Shown here one piece after another: positions 26,102 through 34,081 of a DNA stretch of 62,997 nt. The translations under genes and the position numbers were made by a program. The notes below the pieces were generated by a model, which was not told where the DNA came from, did not search any database, and saw nothing but the letters and a program-made list of their open reading frames with translations. Positions within the stretch are counted from its first letter, which is position 1. Every line of letters begins with the position of its first letter. This DNA comes from Archaeoglobales archaeon (lineage in GTDB: Archaea; Halobacteriota; Archaeoglobi; Archaeoglobales; Archaeoglobaceae). Where the stretch lies: assembly GCA_030055595.1 (NCBI GenBank), contig JASFYH010000009.1, positions 1 through 62,997 of the forward strand, in the 5' to 3' direction.

Positions 26102-27205
26102 TTAGATCTCTTTTGTTTTCTTTAAGCTTCCGCTTCTTTCTGCAAGCCACTTCGCGACTTCATCCCACAAAGCCATTCCTCGACGTGAAACCACAAGTCC
26201 AACATGGCCAACGTCAGCCTTGAAAACCGCTTTGTCTTTGCTACCTATAACGTCTAAGAATTTCAGCGTGTTTTCTGGTGGTGCCAAGTGATCTCTTAAG
26301 CCAACAACAGCTGCGGTGGGCATTGTGATCTTCTTTGGATCAACTCTCTTTCCCTTAATGTAAAGCTTTCCTTCCGCAAGCGCGTTGTTCTGGTAAAGCT
26401 CCTGATTGTATCTCACATAAGCTCCGGGAGCAACATTAACACCATCGTGGATCCAGCGTTCCATTCTAAAGAAGTCATCTATGAATTCCTCATCCTCAGC
26501 ATTCATGAACAGATTAATGTATTTGCCAAAGTAGTTGCCCCAAGGTTCGAGGATCTTAAATCTCTCAGCAATAAACCAAGAGGGCACGTAGCCAAAGGGT
26601 GCAACGATCTCCTCAGGGTTGAAGAACCTCTTATCAGACAACGTCAAAAGTCCGCCGATCTTCCTGTCGAAGTAAAGGGTTGAGGCAAGGAAGATTATGT
26701 TCTTAACGTTCTCAGGGTAAAGTGCGGTATACATTGCACTCATTCCGCCACCCATGCAGTAGCCGAGGATCGAAACTTTGTTTGAATTTGCATCCCTCTT
26801 GACATCTTCTACAAAGTCCGCAAGGAAAATGTCGATGTAGCTGTCCAAGGAGAACTGATCCGCAATCGTCGCATCGCCCCACTTGATCATGTAAACGTTA
26901 AAGCCCGCATCAAGCAGTTTTCTCACCACACTTCTCTGCGGTGTCAGATCAAGAATGTATGGCTTGTTGATCAAAGCGTAAACGATCAGCAATGGCACTT
27001 CGTATTGCTTTTCTGTTCTCGGCTCATATCGATAGAGCTTTACTCCGTCGTCTGAGGAGATCTCAACTCTTGGTGTTGCTCCGACTTTAACGTCTGGGAT
27101 CAGGTAAGGCTTGTCTTCAGTTATCGGCAAAAAATTTGGATTCTTAATGAACCACTCTGTCAGCTTTAAAGCCCTTCTGTAGTTTCTCAAAGCCTCATTG
27201 ATCAT
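26102..27205 (-). CDS. phaC: Polyhydroxyalkanoate synthase, class III, catalytic subunit
   Basis: 367 residues from ATG 27205, overlapping the phaE stop by 11 bp. Alpha/beta hydrolase fold with the PHA-synthase lipase-like box GYCMGG (Cys150). Catalytic Asp305 is in VGLRDHLAP and His334 in DVGHVGL, very close in position to the Cys149/Asp302/His331 triad of class III synthases. LTPQRSVVRKLLDAGF, YMIKWGD and YNQELYQNN are also family-typical. It polymerises (R)-hydroxyacyl-CoA into storage polyester. Known in haloarchaea; less expected in an Archaeoglobales-like genome. Confidence 0.9.
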   Translation of the reverse strand: MINEALRNYRRALKLTEWFIKNPNFLPITEDKPYLIPDVKVGATPRVEISSDDGVKLYRYEPRTEKQYEVPLLIVYALINKPYILDLTPQRSVVRKLLDAGFNVYMIKWGDATIADQFSLDSYIDIFLADFVEDVKRDANSNKVSILGYCMGGGMSAMYTALYPENVKNIIFLASTLYFDRKIGGLLTLSDKRFFNPEEIVAPFGYVPSWFIAERFKILEPWGNYFGKYINLFMNAEDEEFIDDFFRMERWIHDGVNVAPGAYVRYNQELYQNNALAEGKLYIKGKRVDPKKITMPTAAVVGLRDHLAPPENTLKFLDVIGSKDKAVFKADVGHVGLVVSRRGMALWDEVAKWLAERSGSLKKTKEI

Positions 27206-27743
27206 TTGAACCACCTCTCGCTTTTTCGAGTTTCTCAACCCTCCCTTCAAGAGCTTTGATCCCTTCTAAGATCTTCCTTGATTCCTTTTTTATATCTCCC
27301 TTTAGATCTACGTAAGCTTCAGAAAGGGCAATTACGTCTTTTCTCGAAACCATTCCGAGAGAATGCAGGATCGCACTCGTAAAGTTCTGCAAATTCAGCA
27401 AAGTTCGCATGTAGGCACTGTTGATCGCATTGATCCATGCAGAAACGACCGCATTATCCATATACTCTGCATAGATCTCCTCAATCTTTGCCATTGCATT
27501 TCCTATTGCCCTTGCAATCTCTTCACCGTCCTTCTTTGCAAAGGCGTTTGTTAGATCCACTAAGAAACCCCAGTAAGCTTTATTCAGCTCAAAAATAAGT
27601 CTTACACTATTTTTATAAAATTCATCAAATTCTTCTTCGCTGAGCTCTTTAAAATATGTCCTTGGATTCGTCACCGTTAAAAAGAACTCATTAAAAGCTT
27701 TTGCGGTTTTAAAAACCTCTTCAAAGAATTTTGAATCCATCAT
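27195..27743 (-). CDS. phaE: PhaE-like subunit of class III PHA synthase
   Basis: 182 residues, mostly helical, with conserved aromatic-rich segments. The C-terminal SRKDVIALSEAYVDLKGDIK, followed by a coiled coil (ALEGRVEKLEKARG), matches the PhaE C-terminus (SRxEVDxLxxxLxxLxxxV pattern). PhaE is needed for PhaC activity and forms the synthase complex on the granule surface. Identity is supported mainly by position directly upstream of and overlapping phaC. An AT-rich region upstream of 27743 probably holds the operon promoter. Confidence 0.8.
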   Translation of the reverse strand: MMDSKFFEEVFKTAKAFNEFFLTVTNPRTYFKELSEEEFDEFYKNSVRLIFELNKAYWGFLVDLTNAFAKKDGEEIARAIGNAMAKIEEIYAEYMDNAVVSAWINAINSAYMRTLLNLQNFTSAILHSLGMVSRKDVIALSEAYVDLKGDIKKESRKILEGIKALEGRVEKLEKARGGSNDQ

Positions 27744-27861
27744 ATTTAAGAATACTTCAGTTAAAATTTAAACTTTTCTTAATCAAATAATTGTGAAATT
27801 TAAAGTCGGAAACTTTAGTTAAATTTTTATCTTACTGCAATTTTAACAATTGGTGCGATCA

Positions 27862-29112
27862 ATGGATCAATTCTCCAAGCCGGAACCTGAGAGGAGCAGG
27901 TGGTTCATAGTTATTTCTGGGCTTATCATAAACCTTTGTATCGGTTCAATTTATTCATACAGCGTTATTCAGGTGCATTTAAGGAAGCTGTTCGAAGATC
28001 TTGGGCTCAGGGTTTCTGCAACTGAGATGCAGATTCCTTTCATCGTCTTTCTCTTGTTCTTCGCAATTACAATGCCGATAGCGGGTAGGTATATAGAAAA
28101 ATTTGGTCCGAGAAAGGTTGCATACTTCGGAGCAATTTTAGTCGGATTGGGGTGGTTTTCAGCCTCATTTGCATCTTCTCCGCTCGATTTAGCGGTTTTA
28201 TATGGAGTTATAGGCGGTATTGGCGTTGGAGTTGCATACAATTGCCCTATTGTGTCAGTTGGAAGATGGTTCCCCGATCGAAGAGGTTTAGCTCTTGGTA
28301 TAACGTTGTTCGGCTTTGGGGTTTCTGCAGCCATAATCGCTCCTGTTTTTGACTTCTTGGCAGTTAATTTTGGAGTAATTTTGACATTTAGGATTCTTGG
28401 AGTTCTCTTCTTCATTCTAATTTTGCTTTTTGCCACTTTTTTAAGCTTTCCACAAGAAGGATGGAGACCTGCGGGGTGGACAATGCACGAGGAGAAAAGA
28501 AAAGTGTTTATGGAGCTTAGAAGAGAAGAAATGATCCGAACAAGGCAATTTTATGGATTGTGGGCATCTTTTATGATTGGAACTTTAGCGGGACTTATGG
28601 CAATAGGCATATCAAAACCCGCTGGGCTTGAAGTCGCTCAAAACGCGGGAATTGGCGAAGCGCAAATCTCAATTCTGCTCACCGCTTTGATCGTTCCATT
28701 TGCCCTATGCAATGGGATTGGGAGACCTCTTTTTGGATTCATTACAGATAAAATTGGAGTTATGAGAACCGCTATTCTCTCCTTCTTCCTGATCTTTCTT
28801 GCTTCCCTGAGCATTTTCCTGAATCCCAAATCTATTATTGCATACACTCTTTCCTTTGCAATTTTATGGCTAAATCTTGGAGGCTGGCTCGCGATAGCTC
28901 CAACAGCCACCGCATTTCTTTTTGGAACAAAAGACTACGCAAAGAATTACGGTATTGTTTACACAGCCTATGGAGCGGGAGCAGTCATTGGTAACCTTCT
29001 TGCGGGTCAGTCAAAGGATCTTTTTGGAGCCTACCTCATGGTATTCCCATTTGTGGCACTATTGGCTATTCTTGGAATATTTGTTGCTCTTACAGGCCTG
29101 AGGACGAAATAA
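27862..29112 (+). CDS. Major facilitator superfamily transporter, OxlT-like
   Basis: 416 residues from ATG 27862 (MDQFSKPEPERSRW); TTG 27850 is an alternative. Twelve hydrophobic segments. MFS loop motifs: AGRYIEKFGPRKVAYFGAIL and GRPLFGFITDKIGVMRTA. The N-terminal INLCIGSIYSYSVI and GGIGVGVAYNCPIVSVGRWFPDRRGLALG match oxalate/formate antiporter-type MFS proteins, common in Archaeoglobus and usually carrying mono- or dicarboxylates. The substrate cannot be predicted. Its stop is next to that of the convergent malate dehydrogenase. Confidence 0.88.
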   Translation: MDQFSKPEPERSRWFIVISGLIINLCIGSIYSYSVIQVHLRKLFEDLGLRVSATEMQIPFIVFLLFFAITMPIAGRYIEKFGPRKVAYFGAILVGLGWFSASFASSPLDLAVLYGVIGGIGVGVAYNCPIVSVGRWFPDRRGLALGITLFGFGVSAAIIAPVFDFLAVNFGVILTFRILGVLFFILILLFATFLSFPQEGWRPAGWTMHEEKRKVFMELRREEMIRTRQFYGLWASFMIGTLAGLMAIGISKPAGLEVAQNAGIGEAQISILLTALIVPFALCNGIGRPLFGFITDKIGVMRTAILSFFLIFLASLSIFLNPKSIIAYTLSFAILWLNLGGWLAIAPTATAFLFGTKDYAKNYGIVYTAYGAGAVIGNLLAGQSKDLFGAYLMVFPFVALLAILGIFVALTGLRTK

Positions 29113-29113
29113 T

Positions 29114-29989
29114 TCAATATCCTATATCTTTTATCCATTTCTTCAGGATTTCAGCAGAATTCCTCAGCTTCTCCAAGTCCTTTTCACTTAGCTCAAGCTC
29201 AACCACTTCAGCACCATTTTTGCTTAGCCTTGCGGGAACTCCAAGGGCTACATCTTTTATCCCATACTCCCCGTTTAGCACAACACTTGTCGGGATGATC
29301 TCGCCTGTGTCCTCAACAACCGCCTTAACCATTCTGTAAACCGCTGTGCCGGGCCCATAAACAGTCGCTCCTTTTCTCTTGATAACTTCTGCAGCGATCT
29401 GCCTTACTTCCTTTTCAACCTGCTCCCAGTTTGCCTTAACTTCCGCAAGGCTTTCTGCGATGAACATGCTGTCTCCATGCTCTCCAATGATCCAAGCCTT
29501 TCCTGATCTTATTCCAATCGAGTTCAGTCTTTGCATAAGCCTTGCAGAGTCAAGCAAGCTCCCCATTCCAAAAACCTCCTCACGCCTCTTCCCGCTTTCC
29601 CTCCATGCGACGTAGGTCATGAGATCCATCGGATTAGTCACGACAAGGATCTTGCTCTCCTTAGAGTGCTTTACAATGTTCTTAACAACTTCCCGCATAA
29701 CTTCAACGTTCTTCGTTGCAAGATCAAGCCTCGTCATTCCCGGTTTTCTTGCAAAGCCGGCGGTGACTACGATCACCTCGGAACCTTTAAGCAAAGAGTA
29801 ATCAGTTCCGCCAACGATTTTTGGGAATTTGCCAAGCAACGCACCCGCATGAGATAGATCTATAGCCTCACCAACAGCCAAGTCCTCAGCGATGTCAACC
29901 AAGGCAATTTCGTTGAGATCCATGTTCGTAAGGCAAGCATAAGCGGATAAACTTCCAACTCTGCCCGCACCAACAAAACCTATTTTCAT
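29114..29989 (-). CDS. mdh: Malate dehydrogenase (LDH-like family)
   Basis: 291 residues, as short as the Archaeoglobus enzyme. Motifs: IGFVGAGRVGSLSAY (NAD loop), DIAEDLAVGEAIDLSHA, TAGFARKPGMTRLDL (substrate-contacting Arg, which favours malate over lactate), VVTNPMD and IIGEHGDSM (catalytic His). It interconverts malate and oxaloacetate with NAD(H). Family assignment is certain. Malate preference is inferred from the Arg in the active-site loop. Confidence 0.95.
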   Translation of the reverse strand: MKIGFVGAGRVGSLSAYACLTNMDLNEIALVDIAEDLAVGEAIDLSHAGALLGKFPKIVGGTDYSLLKGSEVIVVTAGFARKPGMTRLDLATKNVEVMREVVKNIVKHSKESKILVVTNPMDLMTYVAWRESGKRREEVFGMGSLLDSARLMQRLNSIGIRSGKAWIIGEHGDSMFIAESLAEVKANWEQVEKEVRQIAAEVIKRKGATVYGPGTAVYRMVKAVVEDTGEIIPTSVVLNGEYGIKDVALGVPARLSKNGAEVVELELSEKDLEKLRNSAEILKKWIKDIGY

Positions 29990-30080
29990 ACTTCGAGTTC
30001 TCTCCGAAGCTTTAAATTTTTAGATTTCATCTCAAGAGGAAAACATTAAAGTGTTGCCTCCTTGACTTTTTGTGTCTTAA

Positions 30081-30152
30081 GCCCCCGTGGGGTAGCGGAC
30101 ATCCTGGAGGCCTTCGGAGCCTCAGACCCGGGTTCGATTCCCGGCGGGGGCG
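30081..30152 (+). tRNA. tRNA-Arg (anticodon TCG), CCA encoded
   Basis: Cloverleaf: acceptor GCCCCCG/CGGGGGC, D arm around GGGTAGCGGACATCC, anticodon stem GAGGC/GCCTC with loop CTTCGGA (anticodon TCG, reads CGA), T arm CCGGG/CCCGG with loop TTCGATT, discriminator G. Genomic CCA follows at 30153-30155. No intron. A VapBC module lies 170 bp downstream. Confidence 0.96.
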
Positions 30153-30321
30153 CCATTTTTCCCCCTATCATTAGTCCAAATTGCAAAGCTCAAAGCAAGG
30201 ACAAAGAAATCCTGAGGGGCTATTAAAACGTCAGTAGCATTTGTATAAAAAGTAGAAGAGTCTTCATAATTGATTTTTGTTGGAATGGTAAAAGTTATTA
30301 AGAATACCATATATTAAAGTT

Positions 30322-30540
30322 ATGGGAATAGAAATCAAGAAAATGGATAGACATGGGAGAATTGTAATTCCAAAGAAATGGAGGGAAAAAATTGGGGAAG
30401 AGGTAATTCTGGTTATGTATGAAGACAAGCTCGAAATACTGCCGAAGAAGGGTAATTTGCTTCGTTTCCTCGACAGCGTTGAAGTTGAAGAACTCAGGGA
30501 ATGGGAAAGAATGAGAAAAGAGCTTTATGAGATTCGTTGA
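30322..30540 (+). CDS. vapB: AbrB-family antitoxin (VapB)
   Basis: 72 residues. The N-terminal swapped-hairpin AbrB DNA-binding domain is clear (IKKMDRHGRIVIPKKWREKI, VILVMYEDKLEILP), followed by a short acidic/basic tail that would bind the toxin. It overlaps vapC by 14 bp, typical of toxin-antitoxin pairs with coupled translation. AT-rich upstream sequence (gttattaaga, about 25 bp before the ATG) may be promoter and operator for autoregulation. Confidence 0.9.
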   Translation: MGIEIKKMDRHGRIVIPKKWREKIGEEVILVMYEDKLEILPKKGNLLRFLDSVEVEELREWERMRKELYEIR

Positions 30541-30940
30541 CTCAAACGTTTTGATCTATGCATTTCTGAAGCCTAAAAAGGAGCCTGATAAAAGCCTCGC
30601 TGAGATCAAAAATAGCGCAGTGGAAATCTTGAAAAGAATTCAAGAGGGAGAAGAGATCGCAACAACTGTTGTGCATTTAAGTGAGGTTGCAAATCTGATT
30701 GCAAGCAGAAAAGATTTGAAGACTTCCGCAGAATTCATCTTTGAGTTCATGAGCCTCAAGAATGCCAAAGTTTTCGATGTCAGTGAAGAAGATTATCTTA
30801 AGGCTTCTCTTATCGCAATCGAGAAAGAAGTTGACGTGAACGATGCCTTGGCTTACTTGAAGATGAAAGAGAATGGAATTAGAGAAATATACACCTTTGA
30901 TAGTCATTTCAGGAAATTGGATGTTTTGGTTGAGAAATAA
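30527..30940 (+). CDS. vapC: PIN-domain ribonuclease toxin (VapC)
   Basis: 137 residues, PIN domain. Catalytic acidic residues: Asp5 in FVDSNVLIYAF, Glu in VVHLSEVANLI, Asp in VNDALAY and Asp in TFDSHFRKL. VapC toxins cleave specific RNAs, often tRNA or 23S rRNA, unless bound by the cognate VapB. All four acidic positions are intact, so it is likely active. The immediate neighbour upstream of the pair is tRNA-Arg; a target relationship is not implied by that alone. Confidence 0.92.
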   Translation: MRFVDSNVLIYAFLKPKKEPDKSLAEIKNSAVEILKRIQEGEEIATTVVHLSEVANLIASRKDLKTSAEFIFEFMSLKNAKVFDVSEEDYLKASLIAIEKEVDVNDALAYLKMKENGIREIYTFDSHFRKLDVLVEK

Positions 30941-30978
30941 CTACCGCATTTTTAAATCCCAGAAACACTACGAAGTTT

Positions 30979-31350
30979 GTGAAGATCAACTCTATAGAGG
31001 AGATCGTTAAAGCTATAGAGGATCTAAGAGATCTAAAAAAGAATCTGGCTTTAGACCTGTCTGGCGAGCTGAAGGTATTGCTGACTCTCTCAAGATCGTT
31101 CAAAAAAGTTTATTCTGTCGTTAGCGATTTCAGAAGAGCTGAAGAGCTTTTCAAAAGCCTTAAAGAGCTTGGTGTTCAAAACGTTGGAATAATAGTATCT
31201 GAAAAAATCCCGGATTTTGAATTTCGTTTTAATCTCTCAGTCTCTTTTGATACTCTGAATGAAACGGAGCTTGAGAGGCTGAAGAGAATTTCAGAATTTG
31301 TTTTGCTGATCAAAAGGGAATGCTCTGAAAAAGACAGCAATTTATTTTAA
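30979..31350 (+). CDS. Conserved-looking protein of unknown function (123 aa)
   Basis: Starts at GTG 30979. I do not recognise a family. The protein has an N-terminal amphipathic helix with many Lys/Glu (IEEIVKAIEDLRDLKKN). An alternating alpha/beta pattern follows (VYSVVSDF, ELFKSLKELGVQNVGIIVS, RFNLSVSFDTL, ISEFVLLIKREC), consistent with a small Rossmann-like or ferredoxin-like fold. It sits 39 bp after vapC and 33 bp before the aconitase-family gene, all on one strand, so it may share a transcript with either. Confidence 0.65.
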   Translation: MKINSIEEIVKAIEDLRDLKKNLALDLSGELKVLLTLSRSFKKVYSVVSDFRRAEELFKSLKELGVQNVGIIVSEKIPDFEFRFNLSVSFDTLNETELERLKRISEFVLLIKRECSEKDSNLF

Positions 31351-31383
31351 CTGCCTCACACTTTGGGCAAAGAGGTGTAAGAC

Positions 31384-32628
31384 ATGAAAACTCTTGCGGA
31401 GAAGATCCTTAGCGAAAAATCCAATCAAGACGCCTTTGCTGGCGATATTGTGGTAGCAAAGATCGACCAGATCGCTTTGCAGGATGGCACCGCCCCCTTG
31501 GCGATCAGACAGCTCATGGAGATCGGAATATACAAAGCGGTTGACAAAGCTCACTTCTTCATCGATCATGCCGCTCCTTCACCAAGAAGAGAGCTCAGCA
31601 ATGACCAGAAGTTCATATATGAGTTTGCAAAGAAGTTCTCTGCGGATTTTAATCCACCGGGCGAAGGAGTGATTCATCAGCTTATGGTAGAGCGATATGC
31701 AAAGCCTGGAGAGCTTATAGTCGGAGCGGACAGCCATACATGCACCTACGGAGCCCTTGGGACTTTTGCAACTGGAATGGGCTCGACAGACATAGCGGTT
31801 GCAATGGCTCTCGGCAAGAACTGGTTCAGGGTGCCAGAAAGCATAAGGGTTGTTTACAGCGGAAAAATGTCAAAAGGAGTTTTTGCAAAGGATCTGATCC
31901 TTTACCTCATAGGCAAGATCGGTGCGGATGGAGCGGATTACAAGGCTCTCGAGTTTCATGGAGACTGTGTGCAGAACATGAGCGTTGAGGAAAGGCTAAC
32001 AATAGCGAACATGGCAATTGAATGTGGTGCAAAGGTCGGGCTTTTTGAGAGCGACGAAAAAACAAAGGCTTTTCTTGCAGATATGGGCAGAGAACAGGAC
32101 TTCAGGCTTATAAAAGCAGATCAGGAAGCGGATTATGAGAAGGAGATCTACATAAATGCCAACGAAGTCCCGCCAGTGGTTGCAAAGCCTCATTCAGTTG
32201 ACGCGGTTGTGCCAGTCGAAGAGGTTGCTGGCACTCCAGTTCATCAGGTTTTCTTGGGAACTTGCACAAACGGGAGAATCTCGGATCTTGAAATAGCCTA
32301 CAGATTGCTTAAGGGTAGAAAAGTCAAGGAAGGGGTTCGATTCATAGTTGCTCCCGCAAGCAGAAGGATCTACCTGAAAGCAATCGAGAAGGGAATAATA
32401 TCAGCCCTTGTGGAAGCGGGAGCATTAATATTGCCCCCGGGCTGTGGGGCCTGCGTTGGAATTCACCAAGGCATTCCCGCTGACGAGGAAGTCTGCGTTT
32501 CAACGCAGAACAGGAACTTTAAGGGCAGAATGGGGAATCCAAATTCCTACATATACCTCGCTTCACCTGCAACAGCGGTTGCGAGTGCTTTAAAGGGCGA
32601 AATTGCAGATCCAAGAGAATTTCTATGA
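31384..32628 (+). CDS. leuC: 3-isopropylmalate/homoaconitate dehydratase large subunit (aconitase family)
   Basis: 414 residues, the length of archaeal LeuC/HacA-type large subunits. 4Fe-4S ligands are visible in FLGTCTNGR and PPGCGACVG. GADSHTCTYGALGTFATGMGSTDIAVA is family-typical, as is IDHAAPSP near the N-terminus. It isomerises 2-isopropylmalate (leucine synthesis) or a related tricarboxylic acid. The small subunit is not adjacent; instead a JAMM protease gene overlaps the 3' end by 4 bp. Choice between leucine and homocitrate-type pathways is not possible from sequence alone. Ribosome binding site agaggtg precedes the ATG. Confidence 0.9.
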   Translation: MKTLAEKILSEKSNQDAFAGDIVVAKIDQIALQDGTAPLAIRQLMEIGIYKAVDKAHFFIDHAAPSPRRELSNDQKFIYEFAKKFSADFNPPGEGVIHQLMVERYAKPGELIVGADSHTCTYGALGTFATGMGSTDIAVAMALGKNWFRVPESIRVVYSGKMSKGVFAKDLILYLIGKIGADGADYKALEFHGDCVQNMSVEERLTIANMAIECGAKVGLFESDEKTKAFLADMGREQDFRLIKADQEADYEKEIYINANEVPPVVAKPHSVDAVVPVEEVAGTPVHQVFLGTCTNGRISDLEIAYRLLKGRKVKEGVRFIVAPASRRIYLKAIEKGIISALVEAGALILPPGCGACVGIHQGIPADEEVCVSTQNRNFKGRMGNPNSYIYLASPATAVASALKGEIADPREFL

Positions 32629-32981
32629 AAATAAGCAGAGAGTTGCTAAAAGAAATTCTTGCGATAGCCAAAGAGTCTTACCCGAATGAGTTCATAGCAT
32701 TGCTGTCTGGCAAAAAGGATCTGATCGAGGAACTCGTTTTTTTGCCTTTTATGGCTGGAGAAAGATCCGCGTTGATTCACTTGGACATGCTCCCATTGGG
32801 CGTTAAAGTCCATGGAACAGTGCACAGCCATCCATCGCCGTGCTGTGAGCCAAGCGATGAGGACTTCTTTCTCTTCACACGCTACGGAAAATACCATATA
32901 ATCGTTTGCTACCCATTCACTATGAACAACTGGAAGTGCTACAACTATAAAGGCGAAGAGATCGAGCTTGAAGTTGTTTAG
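32625..32981 (+). CDS. JAMM/MPN+ metalloprotease (desampylase-like)
   Basis: 118 residues, a minimal JAB1/MPN+ domain. Metal and catalytic residues: Glu22 (PNEFIALLSG), His67 and His69 (VHSHPSP), Ser77 and Asp80 (SDEDF), giving an intact E...HxHP...SxxD set. Archaeal members of this size include desampylases that remove ubiquitin-like SAMP modifiers; some bacterial ones process sulfur-carrier proteins. The start overlaps the leuC stop (ATGA), so the two are translationally coupled, a puzzling pairing. An E1-like gene at 47535 could act in the same modifier system. Confidence 0.88.
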   Translation: MKISRELLKEILAIAKESYPNEFIALLSGKKDLIEELVFLPFMAGERSALIHLDMLPLGVKVHGTVHSHPSPCCEPSDEDFFLFTRYGKYHIIVCYPFTMNNWKCYNYKGEEIELEVV

Positions 32982-33019
32982 GAAGGCTTTTAATTTATGA
33001 AGTGGTGCTAAATGTGGGT

Positions 33020-33214
33020 ATGAGTATGAACACCGAGAGATTTTCCAGGCTTCTTGAGCACTGGATCGAGCACAATGAGGAGCATCTTGAGAAATATAGG
33101 GAGTGGGTTGAGAAATTAAAGGATCACCCAGAGATCGTTTCAATGCTGAAAGATGCTATTGGGAAATTTGAAGAAGGGACAAAGCTCCTGAAGGAGATCA
33201 GCAGAAGGATCTGA
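33020..33214 (+). CDS. Small helical acidic protein of unknown function (64 aa)
   Basis: Start chosen at ATG 33020 because a TATA-like taatttatg lies about 26 bp upstream; GTGs at 33002-33014 and ATG 33026 are alternatives. The sequence is almost wholly helical and charged (RLLEHWIEHNEEHLEKYREW), with three His residues that could bind metal. Similar short proteins with an HWIEHN element occur in methanogen and Archaeoglobus genomes as I recall, without known function. The stop is 1 bp before the DUF89 start, so they form an operon. Confidence 0.65.
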   Translation: MSMNTERFSRLLEHWIEHNEEHLEKYREWVEKLKDHPEIVSMLKDAIGKFEEGTKLLKEISRRI

Positions 33215-33215
33215 A

Positions 33216-34076
33216 ATGAAGATCCATCCGATCTGCCCCTCGTGTCTTCTTAACAGAGTTTACTATGAAGCGAAGCTTTTAACAGATGACAAGAAGTGGA
33301 TCTCGAAGTGCGTCAGCGAGGCTTTGAAAATTCTGAATGAAGAATACCCCAATAGCCCAGTAAATGCTCATTTAGCCACAAAAATTCATAGAAGGGTTTA
33401 CGAGATCCTTGGAAGCGAAGATCCCTATTGGGAACTTAAAAAAAGAGCAAACGAAAATTCAGCGAGGGTTTCAGAAATAGCGGAAAGGATCGTAATGGAG
33501 TCAGAAGATCCCTTCAGGATTGCGGTAAAGTCCGCTATAGTTGGGAACGAGTTCGACTTTGGTGTTCTTGGGCATAAAATTGCTGAAAATTTCGAAGAGT
33601 ATTTTAGAAAAAGATTGAATGAGCCTTTAGCCATAGACGACGTTGATCAAATCCCAAGGCTTGCTGGCAATGTGGTTTATTTAACAGACAACGCTGGCGA
33701 GATCTTCTTCGACAGAATTCTAATGAAACAGCTAAAGAAATTCTGCAAAAGGCTTACGGTTGTCGTCAGAGGAAAGCCGATCTTGAATGATGCAACGCTT
33801 GAAGACGCCAAAATTGCGGGAATTGACAGAATTGCGGACGAAATACTGACAAACGGAAAAGGAGCCATAGGGATCATTTTAGAGGAACTCCCTGAAGAAA
33901 CTCTTTCAAGACTCAGCGAAGCGGATCTTATAATAGCCAAGGGTATGGCAAACTACGAATGCCTTTCCGAAGCGGAGTTTAAGCCGATTGCCTTTTTGCT
34001 GATGGCTAAATGCGAGCCAATTGCCGAGGATCTGGGCGTTAAAAGGGGCGAGATGGTTGCAAAAGTGGTTGAATAA
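33216..34076 (+). CDS. DUF89 family protein (metal-dependent phosphatase, ARMT1-like)
   Basis: 286 residues. N-terminal CPSC zinc-like pair (HPICPSCLLNRV) and the DUF89 active-site signatures VYLTDNAGEIFFD, VVRGKPILND and IIAKGMANYECL. Subfamily I DUF89 proteins are metal-dependent phosphatases proposed to destroy damaged or excess phosphometabolites; some structures come from archaeal members. The natural substrate here is unknown. Preceded by 1 bp by a 64-residue helical protein; convergent with a 59-residue gene. Confidence 0.87.
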   Translation: MKIHPICPSCLLNRVYYEAKLLTDDKKWISKCVSEALKILNEEYPNSPVNAHLATKIHRRVYEILGSEDPYWELKKRANENSARVSEIAERIVMESEDPFRIAVKSAIVGNEFDFGVLGHKIAENFEEYFRKRLNEPLAIDDVDQIPRLAGNVVYLTDNAGEIFFDRILMKQLKKFCKRLTVVVRGKPILNDATLEDAKIAGIDRIADEILTNGKGAIGIILEELPEETLSRLSEADLIIAKGMANYECLSEAEFKPIAFLLMAKCEPIAEDLGVKRGEMVAKVVE

Positions 34077-34081
34077 AATAT

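Noticed and set aside
30122-30310. Minus-strand frame ending GAPAGNRTRV
   Set aside because: It reads the antisense of the tRNA-Arg gene, a well-known annotation artefact.
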